NCBI GenBank assembly: GCA_020633335.1
Contig: JACKDU010000011.1
Location: 1 to 64,000, forward strand
Source: Myxococcales bacterium
Lineage (GTDB): Bacteria > Myxococcota_A > Polyangia > Nannocystales > Nannocystaceae
Length of the DNA stretch: 64,000 nucleotides
Reading direction: 5' to 3'
Shown here: in pieces, positions 33,501-41,129 of the stretch
How the letters are laid out: every line of letters starts with the position of its first letter
How positions within the stretch are numbered: position 1 is the first letter of the stretch
Translations under genes and position numbers: made by a program
Notes under the pieces: generated by a model
The model's input: the letters and a program-made list of their open reading frames with translations, nothing else
Told to the model about the DNA's origin: nothing
The model's database searches: none

Positions 33501-33785
33501 GAGGACGACCTCGGAGCGGCCCTCGCGGGAGACCGACTCGACCTGCATGAGCCCCGGGACCGCGCCGACCAGCTCCTCGATCGGCCGGGTCACCAGCTCC
33601 TCGACCTCGGTCGGCGCGGCGTCGGTGTACTCTGTCTGAACGGTCAGGCTGGGGTAGGAGAGGTCGGGGAGGAGCGCGACCGGCAGGCGGAGGAGCGCGA
33701 CCAGGCCGAAGACGACGACCGCGAGGGTCGCCATCGTCGTCGTCACCGGACGATTGACTGAGCCGGCGATCCAGCCGCCGAGCAT
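30504..33785 (-). CDS. RND efflux permease (first permease of the operon)
   Basis: This 1093-aa RND permease is related to but distinct from its downstream neighbour. It shows PVTTTMATLAVVVFGLVALLRLP in TM1, TM4 GVGMLVDNAIVVLEAIARVREQG with the relay Asp, VASTLTTVAVFLPIAFVEGIAGQ, and in the C-half NNAIVLINTVNHRRGQGKSVQEALEIAG and RPILMTTATTVLGLVPMALGLGDG. It starts 3 nt after the adaptor stop, so translation is coupled. The last about 25 residues (Met-Gly-Asp-Arg repeats) are encoded by a cluster of dispersed-palindrome-like units (30522-30578) and look like a non-conserved tail added by repeat insertion. Confidence 0.93.
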   Translation of the reverse strand: MLGGWIAGSVNRPVTTTMATLAVVVFGLVALLRLPVALLPDLSYPSLTVQTEYTDAAPTEVEELVTRPIEELVGAVPGLMQVESVSREGRSEVVLDFAWGTSIDRAMDDVREKLDRVVLPQGTERPVVLRYDPAQEPILRLALVRGDQGDEGGEVDLSALRQRADRQVKRALEKVSGVAAVQLHGGDEDEVRIEIDPARLAALGLGADEVVAAVTADNINRPGGALSEQRNRYLIRTVHEARTPEALGETILRSQAGAELRLRDVATIKRAPKEREELALVGGREAIELAVYREGDANTVAVADAVLTSISRLSLEPGEKVVVLSNQAEFIDSAIAEVRSNTLIGGLLAVLVLLFFLRDLRATLVIAVTIPISLLATFVPLQALGVSLNLMSLGGLALGVGMLVDNAIVVLEAIARVREQGLGARAAAIAGTREVAPSVVASTLTTVAVFLPIAFVEGIAGQLVRDLSYAVSLSIVSSMLVSLTLVPVLQSLEAPPRGEAADAPRSLASWLIAPFALAFVAVRVVVRGLGWLLGKVSKPLSMAYDAVAGLYPAVLRGALRARIGVIAAALVLCWVALEQGGRLGRTLLPELDQGEVYVQLTLPQGAALERTTALTRRLVAAVDDEPEVAEVFARVGSVSAAGSATGSITGTHLAQLNLRLDPSITAETEGAAVDRLFARLAAATYDPEASLQLGRPALFSVDAPIEVRVLSEEPSASIAHARRLLDDLRAVPGLADVTPDDLSGRPEVRVRFDRERLGRLGLDVASASAAVQRSIQGEVATKLHAADRQLDVRVQLPRVDRNNVDDVGRIQVGVVSGVPVLLSAVADLEASVGPAEIRRIEGSRGLRIRGRLTSSDLGGVAAGVAEVIDAHAADDPRVTAEIAGQAEEMGASLRSLGFTAILSVFLIYVVMASSFESLHHPFLIMFTVPLAIAGALLACAATGTPLSAIVGMGVIILGGIVVNNAIVLINTVNHRRGQGKSVQEALEIAGALRLRPILMTTATTVLGLVPMALGLGDGAALRQPLAVTVIGGLALATLLTLVVIPCVYSLLPGRRQEAWSEIAGEGDASHVTEDMSERSMGDRSMGDRAGAEG
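30522..30578. repeat. Cluster of dispersed-palindrome-like units
   Basis: Two tandem CCTGTCG-CCCAT-GGACC units (15 nt apart) are followed by CATGTCC-TCCG-TGACATG (30561-30578). They encode the C-terminal tail of the first RND permease. Confidence 0.6.
33631..33648. repeat. Dispersed palindrome copy inside the RND permease gene
   Basis: TCTGTCT-GAAC-GGTCAGG (7-4-7). It uses codons unusual for this GC-rich gene. Confidence 0.55.
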
Positions 33786-33788
33786 CGC

Positions 33789-35108
33789 CTACTTCTCCTC
33801 GCCCTGCGCCTTGCGCCGCTCACCGCCGCCGCGCTCGCCCCCGCCGCGCTCGGCCCCGCCGCGCTCGCCGCGCTCGCCTCGCTCGCCGCGGCCGCGTCCG
33901 CGCTTGCCCTCGCCCTCGCCGCGGGGCAGGGCCCCGGCCGCGCCAGTCTCGCCCGCGCCCTCGCCCGCCGCGGGCGGCCCGCCCTCGCCGAGCGGCCGCA
34001 CGGGCATCCCCTCGACGATCCCGCCGCTCGCGTCGGCGATCACCGTCGCCCCGGGATCGAGGCCGTCGCTGACCTCGACCCGCTCGTCGCCGCGGAGGCC
34101 GAGGGTCACCGCCTGCCGCTTCGCCTTGCCCTCGACGACGACGTAGATGTGGGGCTTGCCCTCGAAGTCGAAGATCGCCGTGACCGGCAGCGAGAGCGCG
34201 GCCTCGCGGGAGGCGACCTGGACGCGGGCGCGGCAGAAGGCGCCGGGGACCGCCGAGGCCGGGAACGCCTCGGCCCGGGCGACGAACTTCACGGTGCCGG
34301 TGAGCGAGTCGACGATCGGCGCCCGCCGGATCACCTTGGCCGTGAACTTCTCGCCGCCGAGCATCTCGAGCGCGACCTCGGAGCCGACCTGGACCTCGCC
34401 GGCGTCGGCCTCGGGGATGTGGATGTCGAGGTCGAGCATCGACATGTCGGCGATCGAGTAGAGCGTCGTCGCCTGGTTGGCCATGTTGCCGACGTCGACG
34501 AGGCGGGCGACGATCGTCCCGGCGAAGGGCGCCGACACCTTGGTCTGGGCGATCTGGTGGCGCGAGACCTTGGAGGCCGCGAGCGCCTGCTCGACCGCGT
34601 AGCGCTGCTTGTCGAGCTCCTCGCGCGAGACGGCGTCGAGCTTGGCGATCTGCTCGAGGCGGCGGAGCTCGGTCTCGGCGTTGCGGGCGGTGACGTTGTC
34701 GCGGGCGGCCTGGAGCTGGAACGCGCGGCCGTCGAGGCGCGCGAGCACCTGGCCCTCCTCGACCTTGTCGCCCTCCTCCGCCAGGAGCTCGAGGACGACG
34801 CCCGCCTGGGTGGCGACGAGCTCGGCGCTGCGGAGCGCGCGGAGGGTCCCGGAGGTCCGATAGAAGCGCTGGATCGTCGCCGGCTCGGCGCGGGTGACCG
34901 CGACCGGGAGCGCGTCGTCGCCCTTCTTGCCGCCCTTCCCGCCAGCGCCCCGCTTGCCGCCCTCGCCCTTCTTGCCGCCCCACTCGCCCTTCTTGCCGCC
35001 CCACTCGCCCTTCTTGTCGCCGTCGCCGGCCGCCGCTCCGCCGCAGGCGAGGGCGAGCGAGGCCAGGAGGACGAGCGCGCGGGGGCGGAGGAGCGGGCGG
35101 CGGTTCAT
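33789..35108 (-). CDS. RND efflux periplasmic adaptor (membrane-fusion) lipoprotein
   Basis: This 439-aa adaptor links the RND permeases to an outer-membrane channel. It has a signal peptide with lipobox LALAC and a low-complexity Lys/Gly/Trp/Glu linker built from a 21-bp DNA repeat. The adaptor core starts with VTRAEPATIQRFYRTSGTLRALRSAELV, followed by a barrel-sandwich lipoyl half (LARLDGRAFQLQAARDN), a helical hairpin, the second half with VSAPFAGTIVARLVDVGN, a beta-barrel and a membrane-proximal domain. The last 50 residues are Arg/Gly/Glu-rich. ATG 35108 begins the signal peptide. It is the first gene of a three-gene operon; no TolC-type gene is in the window. Confidence 0.92.
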   Translation of the reverse strand: MNRRPLLRPRALVLLASLALACGGAAAGDGDKKGEWGGKKGEWGGKKGEGGKRGAGGKGGKKGDDALPVAVTRAEPATIQRFYRTSGTLRALRSAELVATQAGVVLELLAEEGDKVEEGQVLARLDGRAFQLQAARDNVTARNAETELRRLEQIAKLDAVSREELDKQRYAVEQALAASKVSRHQIAQTKVSAPFAGTIVARLVDVGNMANQATTLYSIADMSMLDLDIHIPEADAGEVQVGSEVALEMLGGEKFTAKVIRRAPIVDSLTGTVKFVARAEAFPASAVPGAFCRARVQVASREAALSLPVTAIFDFEGKPHIYVVVEGKAKRQAVTLGLRGDERVEVSDGLDPGATVIADASGGIVEGMPVRPLGEGGPPAAGEGAGETGAAGALPRGEGEGKRGRGRGERGERGERGGAERGGGERGGGERRKAQGEEK

Positions 35109-35352
35109 CGGACGCAGGGGACGCAGGCGCGGCGGCCCGGGGAGGTTACTCGAAGTTGTCGTCGCTGCGCGTAAAGGTCGGGTGAAGGGCGGGCCCGCGC
35201 TCCGCGCCCCGGAACCCGTCGGAGGGCCTTCCGGGGCGAAAAATCGCGTGAGTTTCGGCCAATTCGGCCCTGGGGCCAGCCCTGGGATCGGCGGTTGGCC
35301 TCCCCCCGCCTCCCCGAGTACCTCGCGCTCCTGACGACCCGGCGGCGCAGGC

Positions 35353-35709
35353 TCAGGATCCCTCGCGGACCACGAGGCGCCACTCACCGCGGGCCGGATC
35401 GAAGACGCGACGGACGTCGCGGCCGCTCTCGGTGATCCGGTAGCGGGCGTCGCCCGCCTCGTCGTCCCACCAGATCTCGGCGCTGCGGCCGGCGTGGCTG
35501 AGGACGAAGCAGGACACGCTCACGTCGTCGCTCCAGGCCCGACCGAGGGCGGCGGCGAGGCGTCGGCTGGCGGCCTCGTCGTAGTGGTCCTCGGGGAGGA
35601 CGCCGTCGACCTCGGCCCAGATCGCGCCGTCGTCGAGGCCGTCGTTCATCGCCTCGACGATCGCCGCGGCGAGGGCCTCGAGGTCCACGGTCGCCTCGCC
35701 CTCGCTCAC
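35353..35709 (-). CDS. Small acidic hypothetical protein
   Basis: This 118-aa acidic, soluble protein has an N-terminal helix pair (DLEALAAAIVEAMNDGLDDGAIW), then a mixed segment ending in beta strands (WWDDEAGDARYRITESG). No family recognised. Its GTG start overlaps the TGA stop of the AKR-kinase-HAD fusion gene in a GTGA arrangement, so the two are translationally coupled and probably functionally linked. Confidence 0.7.
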   Translation of the reverse strand: MSEGEATVDLEALAAAIVEAMNDGLDDGAIWAEVDGVLPEDHYDEAASRRLAAALGRAWSDDVSVSCFVLSHAGRSAEIWWDDEAGDARYRITESGRDVRRVFDPARGEWRLVVREGS

Positions 35710-37625
35710 GCGGCACCCCCGGCGAAGAACACCTCCGCGCCGACGTACTTCACCCCGAGCGCCCGGGCGAAGTCGCGATCGCTCTCCATGTCGCCGACCA
35801 TGATCATCTGCTCGCGGGCGAGGCCGTGGCGCTCGATCAGCGCGACGCCGAGGCCCGGCATCGGCTTGCGGCAGAAGCAGCCGACCGGGAACGCCGGGTG
35901 CGGGCAGTAGGCGACCTCGGCGATCGGCAGGTCGAGGAGGTCGATGGTCCGCTGGAACGCGGCCTCGGCCGCCCCGGCGCTGAGCTTGCCGGAGGCGACG
36001 CCGCTCTGGTTGGAGACGAAGAAGAGCTTGTAGCCGTCGCCGACGTAGCGCCGGAGGACCTCACGGCGGCCCGGCAGGAGCTCGACGTCGTCGGGGTCGC
36101 GGGGGAAGAGCTCGCCGCTCTTGGTCCGCCGGAGGGTGCCGTCGACGTCGAGGAGGAGGCCCTTGCCGCAGTAGCTCGGATCGACGCGGCGGGCGAAGGG
36201 GAGCTCCTCGACGACGCTGAAGCCCTCGTCGACGTGGGGGGCCTCGAAGGTCGCGGCCCACCTGGCCATCGCCGGCGGCGGCGGCAAGTTGGGGTCGCTC
36301 TTGCCGAGCTCCTTGAGCTCGTCGGGCCCGAGGAGCTCGCCGTAGCGGCCGAGGATCCGCAGGACGACGTTGGCGTAGGCCTCGTCGATCGGGGTCGCCA
36401 GGTGGCGGCAGCGGACCGGCACCCCGTGGGCGTGGGCCGCCCGGATCACGCCGTAGCGCGACGCCCTCGTCGGGTAGGTGTTGTCGAGGATCACCCGCCG
36501 GGTCCCCGACGCGAGGAGATCGCGGAGCTTGGTCGTCAGCCCCTCGAGGTCGCCGCCGAGGAGATCGCGGTTCAAGCGGGCGTACCCGCGATCGAGGTAG
36601 CGATCGACCTCGGAGGTCTTGCCCGCCCCCTGGATCCCCATCATCACCACGACCTCGGGCTGGTCGCCGGGGCCCTCGCCGGCGACCAGCGGCCGCAGCC
36701 CCTCGGGCGTCACCGGCGGCTCGGTCGCGGCGCGGGCCTCGGGCGTCGCCGCGAAGGTGATCTTGGACGCGAGCTCGGCTCGATCCTTGTCGCCCCAGGG
36801 GACCGCGAACGCGCGGAGGCTCGACTCGACGCTGGCCCGCTTGGTCGCGCCGATCACCGGGATCACCGGCGGACCCAGGTCGAGGAGCGCGGCGAGGGCG
36901 GCCTCGTGCGGGGTCACCTTGTGGCGGGCGGCGATCGGCTTCACCGCCCGGTTCTTGAGGAGGTTCGCGGTCTTCGCGTGGCCGCCGAGCGGCCGGTGGG
37001 CGAGGAAGGGGATCCCCATCCGCCGCGCCAGCTCGACCATCCCGTCGGCGGCGCTCGATCGGCTCATCACGCTGAGCTCGTTCTGGATCGCCCGCACCGG
37101 GAAGTGGCGCTCCGCCTGACGGACCTCGGGGATGGTGGTGTTGGCGAGGCCGAGGTGCTCGATCTTCCCCTCGCGCTGGAGCTCGGCGAGGGCGCCGAGG
37201 CTCTCCTCGAGCGGCGTCTTCGGATCGTTGGCGTGGAGGAGGACCATGAAGAGCCGATCGACGCCGAGGGCCTTGAGGCTCCCCTCGATCGACTTGCGCA
37301 GGTGATCGCGGCGGCCGTTCGGGACCCAGCGCCCCTTCGGCCGGGCGAGCCCGGCCTTGGTGATCACCCGGACCTCGTCCCGCGGCCCCTCCCAGCCGGC
37401 GAGGGCGTCGCGGACGAGCGCCTCGCCGTAGTGGAAGTCCTTGTCGTCGAGCGCGTAGGAGTCGGCGGTGTCGAGGAGCCGGATCCCCTGGTCGAGGGCG
37501 AAGCGGATCAGCGCGAGGGCGTCCTCTCGCGGCGGTCGCCCCTCGGTCGAGAGGCGGAGGAGGCCGAGCGCGAGCGGGCGCGCGAGCGGGCCGAGGACGC
37601 CGTAGGGCGCGGAGGCGACGGTCAT
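35706..37625 (-). CDS. Aldo-keto reductase / P-loop polynucleotide-kinase-like / HAD phosphatase fusion
   Basis: This 639-aa three-domain protein. Residues 1-300 are an aldo-keto reductase with the catalytic tetrad D52, Y57, K90 and H131. Residues 325-470 are a P-loop kinase (GIQGAGKTS at 330-338, then RLNRDLLGG and DNTYPT), as in T4 Pnk/PNKP-like and AAA_33 kinases. Residues 488-635 are a HAD phosphatase with D493-x-D495-GT, SNQSG, GDMESD, and a Cys/His zinc set (C574, H576, C583, C585) of the HisB-N/GmhB/PNKP-phosphatase type. Kinase-HAD pairs repair 5' and 3' nucleic-acid ends; the AKR fusion is unusual. A TAGTGC box lies 6 nt before ATG 37625. Enzymatic substrates are inferred. Confidence 0.88.
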   Translation of the reverse strand: MTVASAPYGVLGPLARPLALGLLRLSTEGRPPREDALALIRFALDQGIRLLDTADSYALDDKDFHYGEALVRDALAGWEGPRDEVRVITKAGLARPKGRWVPNGRRDHLRKSIEGSLKALGVDRLFMVLLHANDPKTPLEESLGALAELQREGKIEHLGLANTTIPEVRQAERHFPVRAIQNELSVMSRSSAADGMVELARRMGIPFLAHRPLGGHAKTANLLKNRAVKPIAARHKVTPHEAALAALLDLGPPVIPVIGATKRASVESSLRAFAVPWGDKDRAELASKITFAATPEARAATEPPVTPEGLRPLVAGEGPGDQPEVVVMMGIQGAGKTSEVDRYLDRGYARLNRDLLGGDLEGLTTKLRDLLASGTRRVILDNTYPTRASRYGVIRAAHAHGVPVRCRHLATPIDEAYANVVLRILGRYGELLGPDELKELGKSDPNLPPPPAMARWAATFEAPHVDEGFSVVEELPFARRVDPSYCGKGLLLDVDGTLRRTKSGELFPRDPDDVELLPGRREVLRRYVGDGYKLFFVSNQSGVASGKLSAGAAEAAFQRTIDLLDLPIAEVAYCPHPAFPVGCFCRKPMPGLGVALIERHGLAREQMIMVGDMESDRDFARALGVKYVGAEVFFAGGAA

Positions 37626-37742
37626 GGGCTGGCACTACCACACCTCGGCGCGCCTACGGGCAACTTCGCGCGTCCCCGCCGATGGGGCCCCTTCGCCAAC
37701 AACGCCAGCGCGAGAGCGGATCGAGAGGTCCCCGTCGCGGCC

Positions 37743-39375
37743 CTATCGCTTGCCGAAGATCCCGCGGAAGAGGAGCGCGAGGGCGACGACGCCGAGGAGC
37801 GGCATCACGTTGATCGACCCCATCACCCGGGCCTCGTGGCGATCCTCGCCGCCGACCCGCAGCCACTGGTGGGAGACCTCGACGGCGAAGAGATCCATCA
37901 CCGCGGTGCCGACCACGCTGGTGCGGACGCCGATCCCGAGCTCGCCGGCGACGGTGCCGGCGGCGAAGCGCGGGATCAGGGCGATCCCCGCCCGCTTGCC
38001 GCCGTAGAGGGGGCCGACGCCGGCGAGGAAGAGGTGACCGGCGGCCCCCTCGAGGCGGCTGTAGCCGTAGCCGAGCTCTGGCCAGAGGGCCAGCTTCGGC
38101 CGGACGCCGATGGTCCCGCCGAGGAGGAGGTCGAGCGCGAAGCCGCCGCCGACGCGGCCGTCCGGGAGCTCGCCGATCGCCCCGCCGAGGCCGAGTCGGA
38201 GGCTCGGCATGCTCCCGCGGCGGGTGATCTGGTTGATCGTCACCGGCGTCAGCGTGGCGACCTCCGGCGGGGCGGCGAGCGCCTCGCGGCGGCGCGCCGC
38301 GAGCTCCGGGTATTCGCCGAGATCCTGCTCGAAGGGACAGGTTGCGCCCGGCGGCGCGCCGGTCGGCGTGAGCTTCGGGTGATCGAAGGCGACCCGGCGG
38401 AGCCCGTCGCGGTGGGAGACGTAGAGCCGCTCGGCCGCGGCGTCGAGGAAGATCCCCTCGGGGAACGAGAACGAGAGGTCGAGGCGCTCGAAGGTCTCGC
38501 CGTCGAAGATCGCTACCTCGTCGAGCCCGGCGACCGCGATCACGTCGCCCGCCGGCGTGTGGGCGCCGCTCATCCCGTACATCCCGCCGCCGAGCGGTAC
38601 CGGGTGCTCCTCGACCTGCGGTCGCCCGGGCACGATCCGCCGGAGCACCCGCGGCCCGAGGAGCCAGAGCGCGCCGCTGGGGCTCATCCAGGCGCCCTTG
38701 AGGCCCTCGTCGTAGGGGCGCGGGACCAGCGGCGAGCGCCGGATCGCGCCGCCGCGGAGGGCGAGGACGCCGTCGCCGACCAGGATGAGCGTGCCGTCGT
38801 CGAGCCAGGCGCTCCCCTCGATCGCCCCGTTGAAGGCCGGCGGGTAGCGGTGGACCACCCAGCCCTCGCCGCGGCCGATGTAGAGCGCGCGCGTCGAGCC
38901 GGCGACGTAGACGGCGCCGGTCGGGTCGACCGCGAGCGCGACCGGCTTGTCGCCCTCGATCAGCGGCGCGGTGGAGGTCGACCAGCGCCCGTCGCGGAGG
39001 AGCGCGACGCTCCCCTCCTCGTCGACCGCGGCGCCGACGAAGCCCGCGCCCGCGCCCGCGCCGGTGACCGCCTTCACCCCCCGCAGCTTGGGGCTGATCA
39101 TCGCGCCGCCGCCGCGGCAGAGGACCCAGACGTGGAAGAAGTCGGCGACGATCATGACGACGCCGTCGCTCCAGAGGCCGTGGTACCAGTCGTCGGCGGC
39201 GACCGGGAGGACGAAGGGCGCGGCCGCCTCGCTGCGGAGCAGGGCGGCGCTCGGCGACGCCGCGCCCGTCGCGTCCGCGGGGGGCCGGCGACGCGCCCGC
39301 GCGGGCCGGCGCGAGCGCGAGCGCGCCCGCGAGCGTGAGCGCGAGCGGTCGCCGGATACCTGTCCAAAGGGTCAT
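37743..39375 (-). pseudogene. Exported propeller-plus-barrel-like protein, frameshifted as read
   Basis: As read the gene is split. ATG 39375 starts a good signal peptide (MTLWTGIRRPLALTLAG), but the frame leaves the conserved one at a run of six G (39279-39284). Removing one G joins it to the long frame ending at 37743, giving 543 aa. The product has repeated beta-strand blades with DG/GxV patterns (about 60-380, propeller-like) and a C-terminal region of alternating strands (LRLGLGGAIGELPDGRV and so on) resembling an outer-membrane beta-barrel. The start ATG overlaps the methyltransferase stop as ATGA, confirming the start and coupling. A consensus indel is more likely than a true pseudogene. 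Confidence 0.75.
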
Positions 39376-39376
39376 G
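39359..39376. repeat. Dispersed palindrome at a coupled stop/start
   Basis: CCTGTCC-AAAG-GGTCATG (7-4-7). Its right arm contains the ATGA overlap of the methyltransferase stop and the next gene's start. Confidence 0.6.
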
Positions 39377-40199
39377 GTCGCACGAACGAGACCCCGAACA
39401 TCAGCGGGACCTGGGGCTGCCCCGGCGGGTGACGCCAGCGGCGGTCGCCCGCGCCGTCGTCGACCAGCCCGGGGATCACCCGGCACCCGTTCGAGTACGG
39501 GTACTCGCGGAGGACCTCGAGGACCAGGCCCGCGCCGGCGAGCGCCGAGACGATCGCGCCGAGGGTGTGCTGCCAGGACACGGCCGGGACCTCGTTGACC
39601 CCGGGCGTCGCCCCCTCGGGCGCGCCGAGCCCCGGCCCCGAGGCCGCGACGTAGTCGCCGACCGGCTCGACGAAGGGCTCGCGCGCGAAGTAGTCGTCGC
39701 GGCTGATTCGAAACTCGGCGTCGACGCTCCAGACCAGCGGGTGGAACTCGACGTAGACGAAGCGCCCGCCCGGCCGGAGGATCCTGGCGACCCCGCGGGC
39801 CCAGGCGCCGAGGTCCTCGAGCCAGCCGGTGACGCCGTAGGAGGCGAAGGCGAGGTCGAAGCGCGCGTCGGTCGCGGCCATCCAGCCGACGACCTCGGCG
39901 AGCTCAAAGCGCGCCGGGATCCCGGACGCCTCGCTGAGCCCGCGCGCGAAGTCGATGGCCACCGGCGAGAAGTCGACGCCGGTCACCTCGGCGCCGCGGC
40001 GGGCGAGGCAGAGCGAGTCCTGCCCCGAGTTGCACTGGAGGTGGACGAGGCGGCGGCCGGCGAGCTCGCCGAGGAGCCCGAGCTCCTCGTCGAAGAGGGT
40101 GTCGCCGCCGCCCCGGAGGAGCGCCGCCTGATCGCCCTTGTGGGCGTTGTGGTGGGCGGTGGCGACGTCCCAGCTCCGCCGCGTGTCGGCCGCGCGCAC
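39372..40199 (-). CDS. Class I SAM-dependent methyltransferase
   Basis: This 275-aa protein has the SAM-binding motif I region HLQCNSGQDSLCLARRGAEVTGVDFSP (about 50-75), post-I acidic residues, motif II-like FDLAFASYGVTGWLEDL and motif III RILRPGGRFVYVEFHPL. The pattern matches small-molecule methyltransferases of the Methyltransf_11/25 type; the substrate is unknown. GTG 40199 is chosen because the conserved WDVATAHHNAHKGDQ begins shortly after and it lies 8 nt after the SDR stop. Its TGA overlaps the next gene's ATG. It forms an operon with the SDR gene and the exported protein gene. Confidence 0.85.
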   Translation of the reverse strand: MRAADTRRSWDVATAHHNAHKGDQAALLRGGGDTLFDEELGLLGELAGRRLVHLQCNSGQDSLCLARRGAEVTGVDFSPVAIDFARGLSEASGIPARFELAEVVGWMAATDARFDLAFASYGVTGWLEDLGAWARGVARILRPGGRFVYVEFHPLVWSVDAEFRISRDDYFAREPFVEPVGDYVAASGPGLGAPEGATPGVNEVPAVSWQHTLGAIVSALAGAGLVLEVLREYPYSNGCRVIPGLVDDGAGDRRWRHPPGQPQVPLMFGVSFVRP

Positions 40200-40207
40200 G
40201 CTCGCTC

Positions 40208-41041
40208 CTACTCGTCGAGGAAGAAGTCGGTGATCAGCGCGTGCCCGGGCTCGACCGCGTAGCGCTCGAGGTCGGTGATCCCCGCGCTCGCCAGGACCTC
40301 GTCGTCGATGTGGAAGTTGCCGGTGTGCTCGCGGCTCGGCTTGGTGAGGATGAGGTAGGCGGCGTCGGCCATGATCTCGTCGGTCCGGCACGACTTCATC
40401 GCCTCCGGCCCGCCGATCATCATCATCGCCGCGGTGGCGATCGCGGTCCGCGGCCAGAGGGCGTTGACCGCGAGCCCCTGGCCCTCGAACTCGCCGGCCA
40501 TCCCGAGGACGCACATGCTCATCCCGTACTTCGCCATCGTGTAGGCGACGTGGTTCTTGAACCAGCGCGGGTTCATGTTGAGCGGCGGCGAGATGTTGAG
40601 GATGTGGGGGTTCGGCGCCTTGAGGAGGTGGGGGATCGCAAAGTGCGAGCAGGCGTAGGTCCCGCGCGCGTTGATCTGGTGCATCAGGTCGTAGCGCTTG
40701 AGCGGGGTGTGGAGGGTGCCGGTCAGCGAGATCGCGCTCGCGTTGTTGACCAGGATGTCGAGGCCGCCGAAGCGGGCGACCGCCTCCTCGATCGCCCCGG
40801 CGACCCGCGCGTCGTCGCGGATGTCGACCACCAGCGGCAGCGCCTTGCCGCCGGCCGCCTCGATCTCCTCGGCCGCGGTGTAGATCGTCCCCGGCAGCTT
40901 CGGGTGGGGCTCGGCGGTCTTCGCCGCGATCACGATGTTGGCGCCGTCCCGGGCCGCCCGCTTGGCGATCGCCAGGCCGATGCCCCGGCTGGCGCCGGTG
41001 ATGAAGAGGGTCTTGCCCGCGAGGGTCGTGTCGGCTTGCAT
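40208..41041 (-). CDS. Short-chain dehydrogenase/reductase (HSDL2-like)
   Basis: This 277-aa SDR has the cofactor motif TGASRGIG (about 15-22), NNAS at about 98-101, and the catalytic Tyr-Lys in YTMAKYG with Ser in NISPPLN. The asparagine-rich NMNPRWFKNHVAYTMAKYGMSMCVLGMAGEF pattern and the ALWPRTAIATAA segment match the hydroxysteroid-dehydrogenase-like-2 subgroup, thought to act on fatty acyl or similar lipids with NADP. ATG 41041 is preceded 8 nt upstream by TATCTT with no ribosome site. First gene of the three-gene coupled operon. Confidence 0.92.
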   Translation of the reverse strand: MQADTTLAGKTLFITGASRGIGLAIAKRAARDGANIVIAAKTAEPHPKLPGTIYTAAEEIEAAGGKALPLVVDIRDDARVAGAIEEAVARFGGLDILVNNASAISLTGTLHTPLKRYDLMHQINARGTYACSHFAIPHLLKAPNPHILNISPPLNMNPRWFKNHVAYTMAKYGMSMCVLGMAGEFEGQGLAVNALWPRTAIATAAMMMIGGPEAMKSCRTDEIMADAAYLILTKPSREHTGNFHIDDEVLASAGITDLERYAVEPGHALITDFFLDE

Positions 41042-41049
41042 GGGCCGAG

Positions 41050-41055
41050 AAGATA
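41050..41055 (-). promoter_or_regulatory. Putative leaderless -10 box (TATCTT)
   Basis: TATCTT on the minus strand lies 8 nt before the ATG at 41041, matching the spacing before the MAPEG and proC genes. Confidence 0.45.
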
Positions 41056-41129
41056 CCCGCTGCGGCGGCGGGCGGGGGCCCTTTCGCGGCCCGACCCGCC
41101 CGCGCTGGGGCGCGCGCCCGCCCGCCCGC

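Noticed and set aside
35826..39338. A 3.5-kb plus-strand open frame
   Set aside because: Antisense to the AKR-kinase-HAD fusion and the exported protein gene; low-complexity composition typical of antisense frames here.
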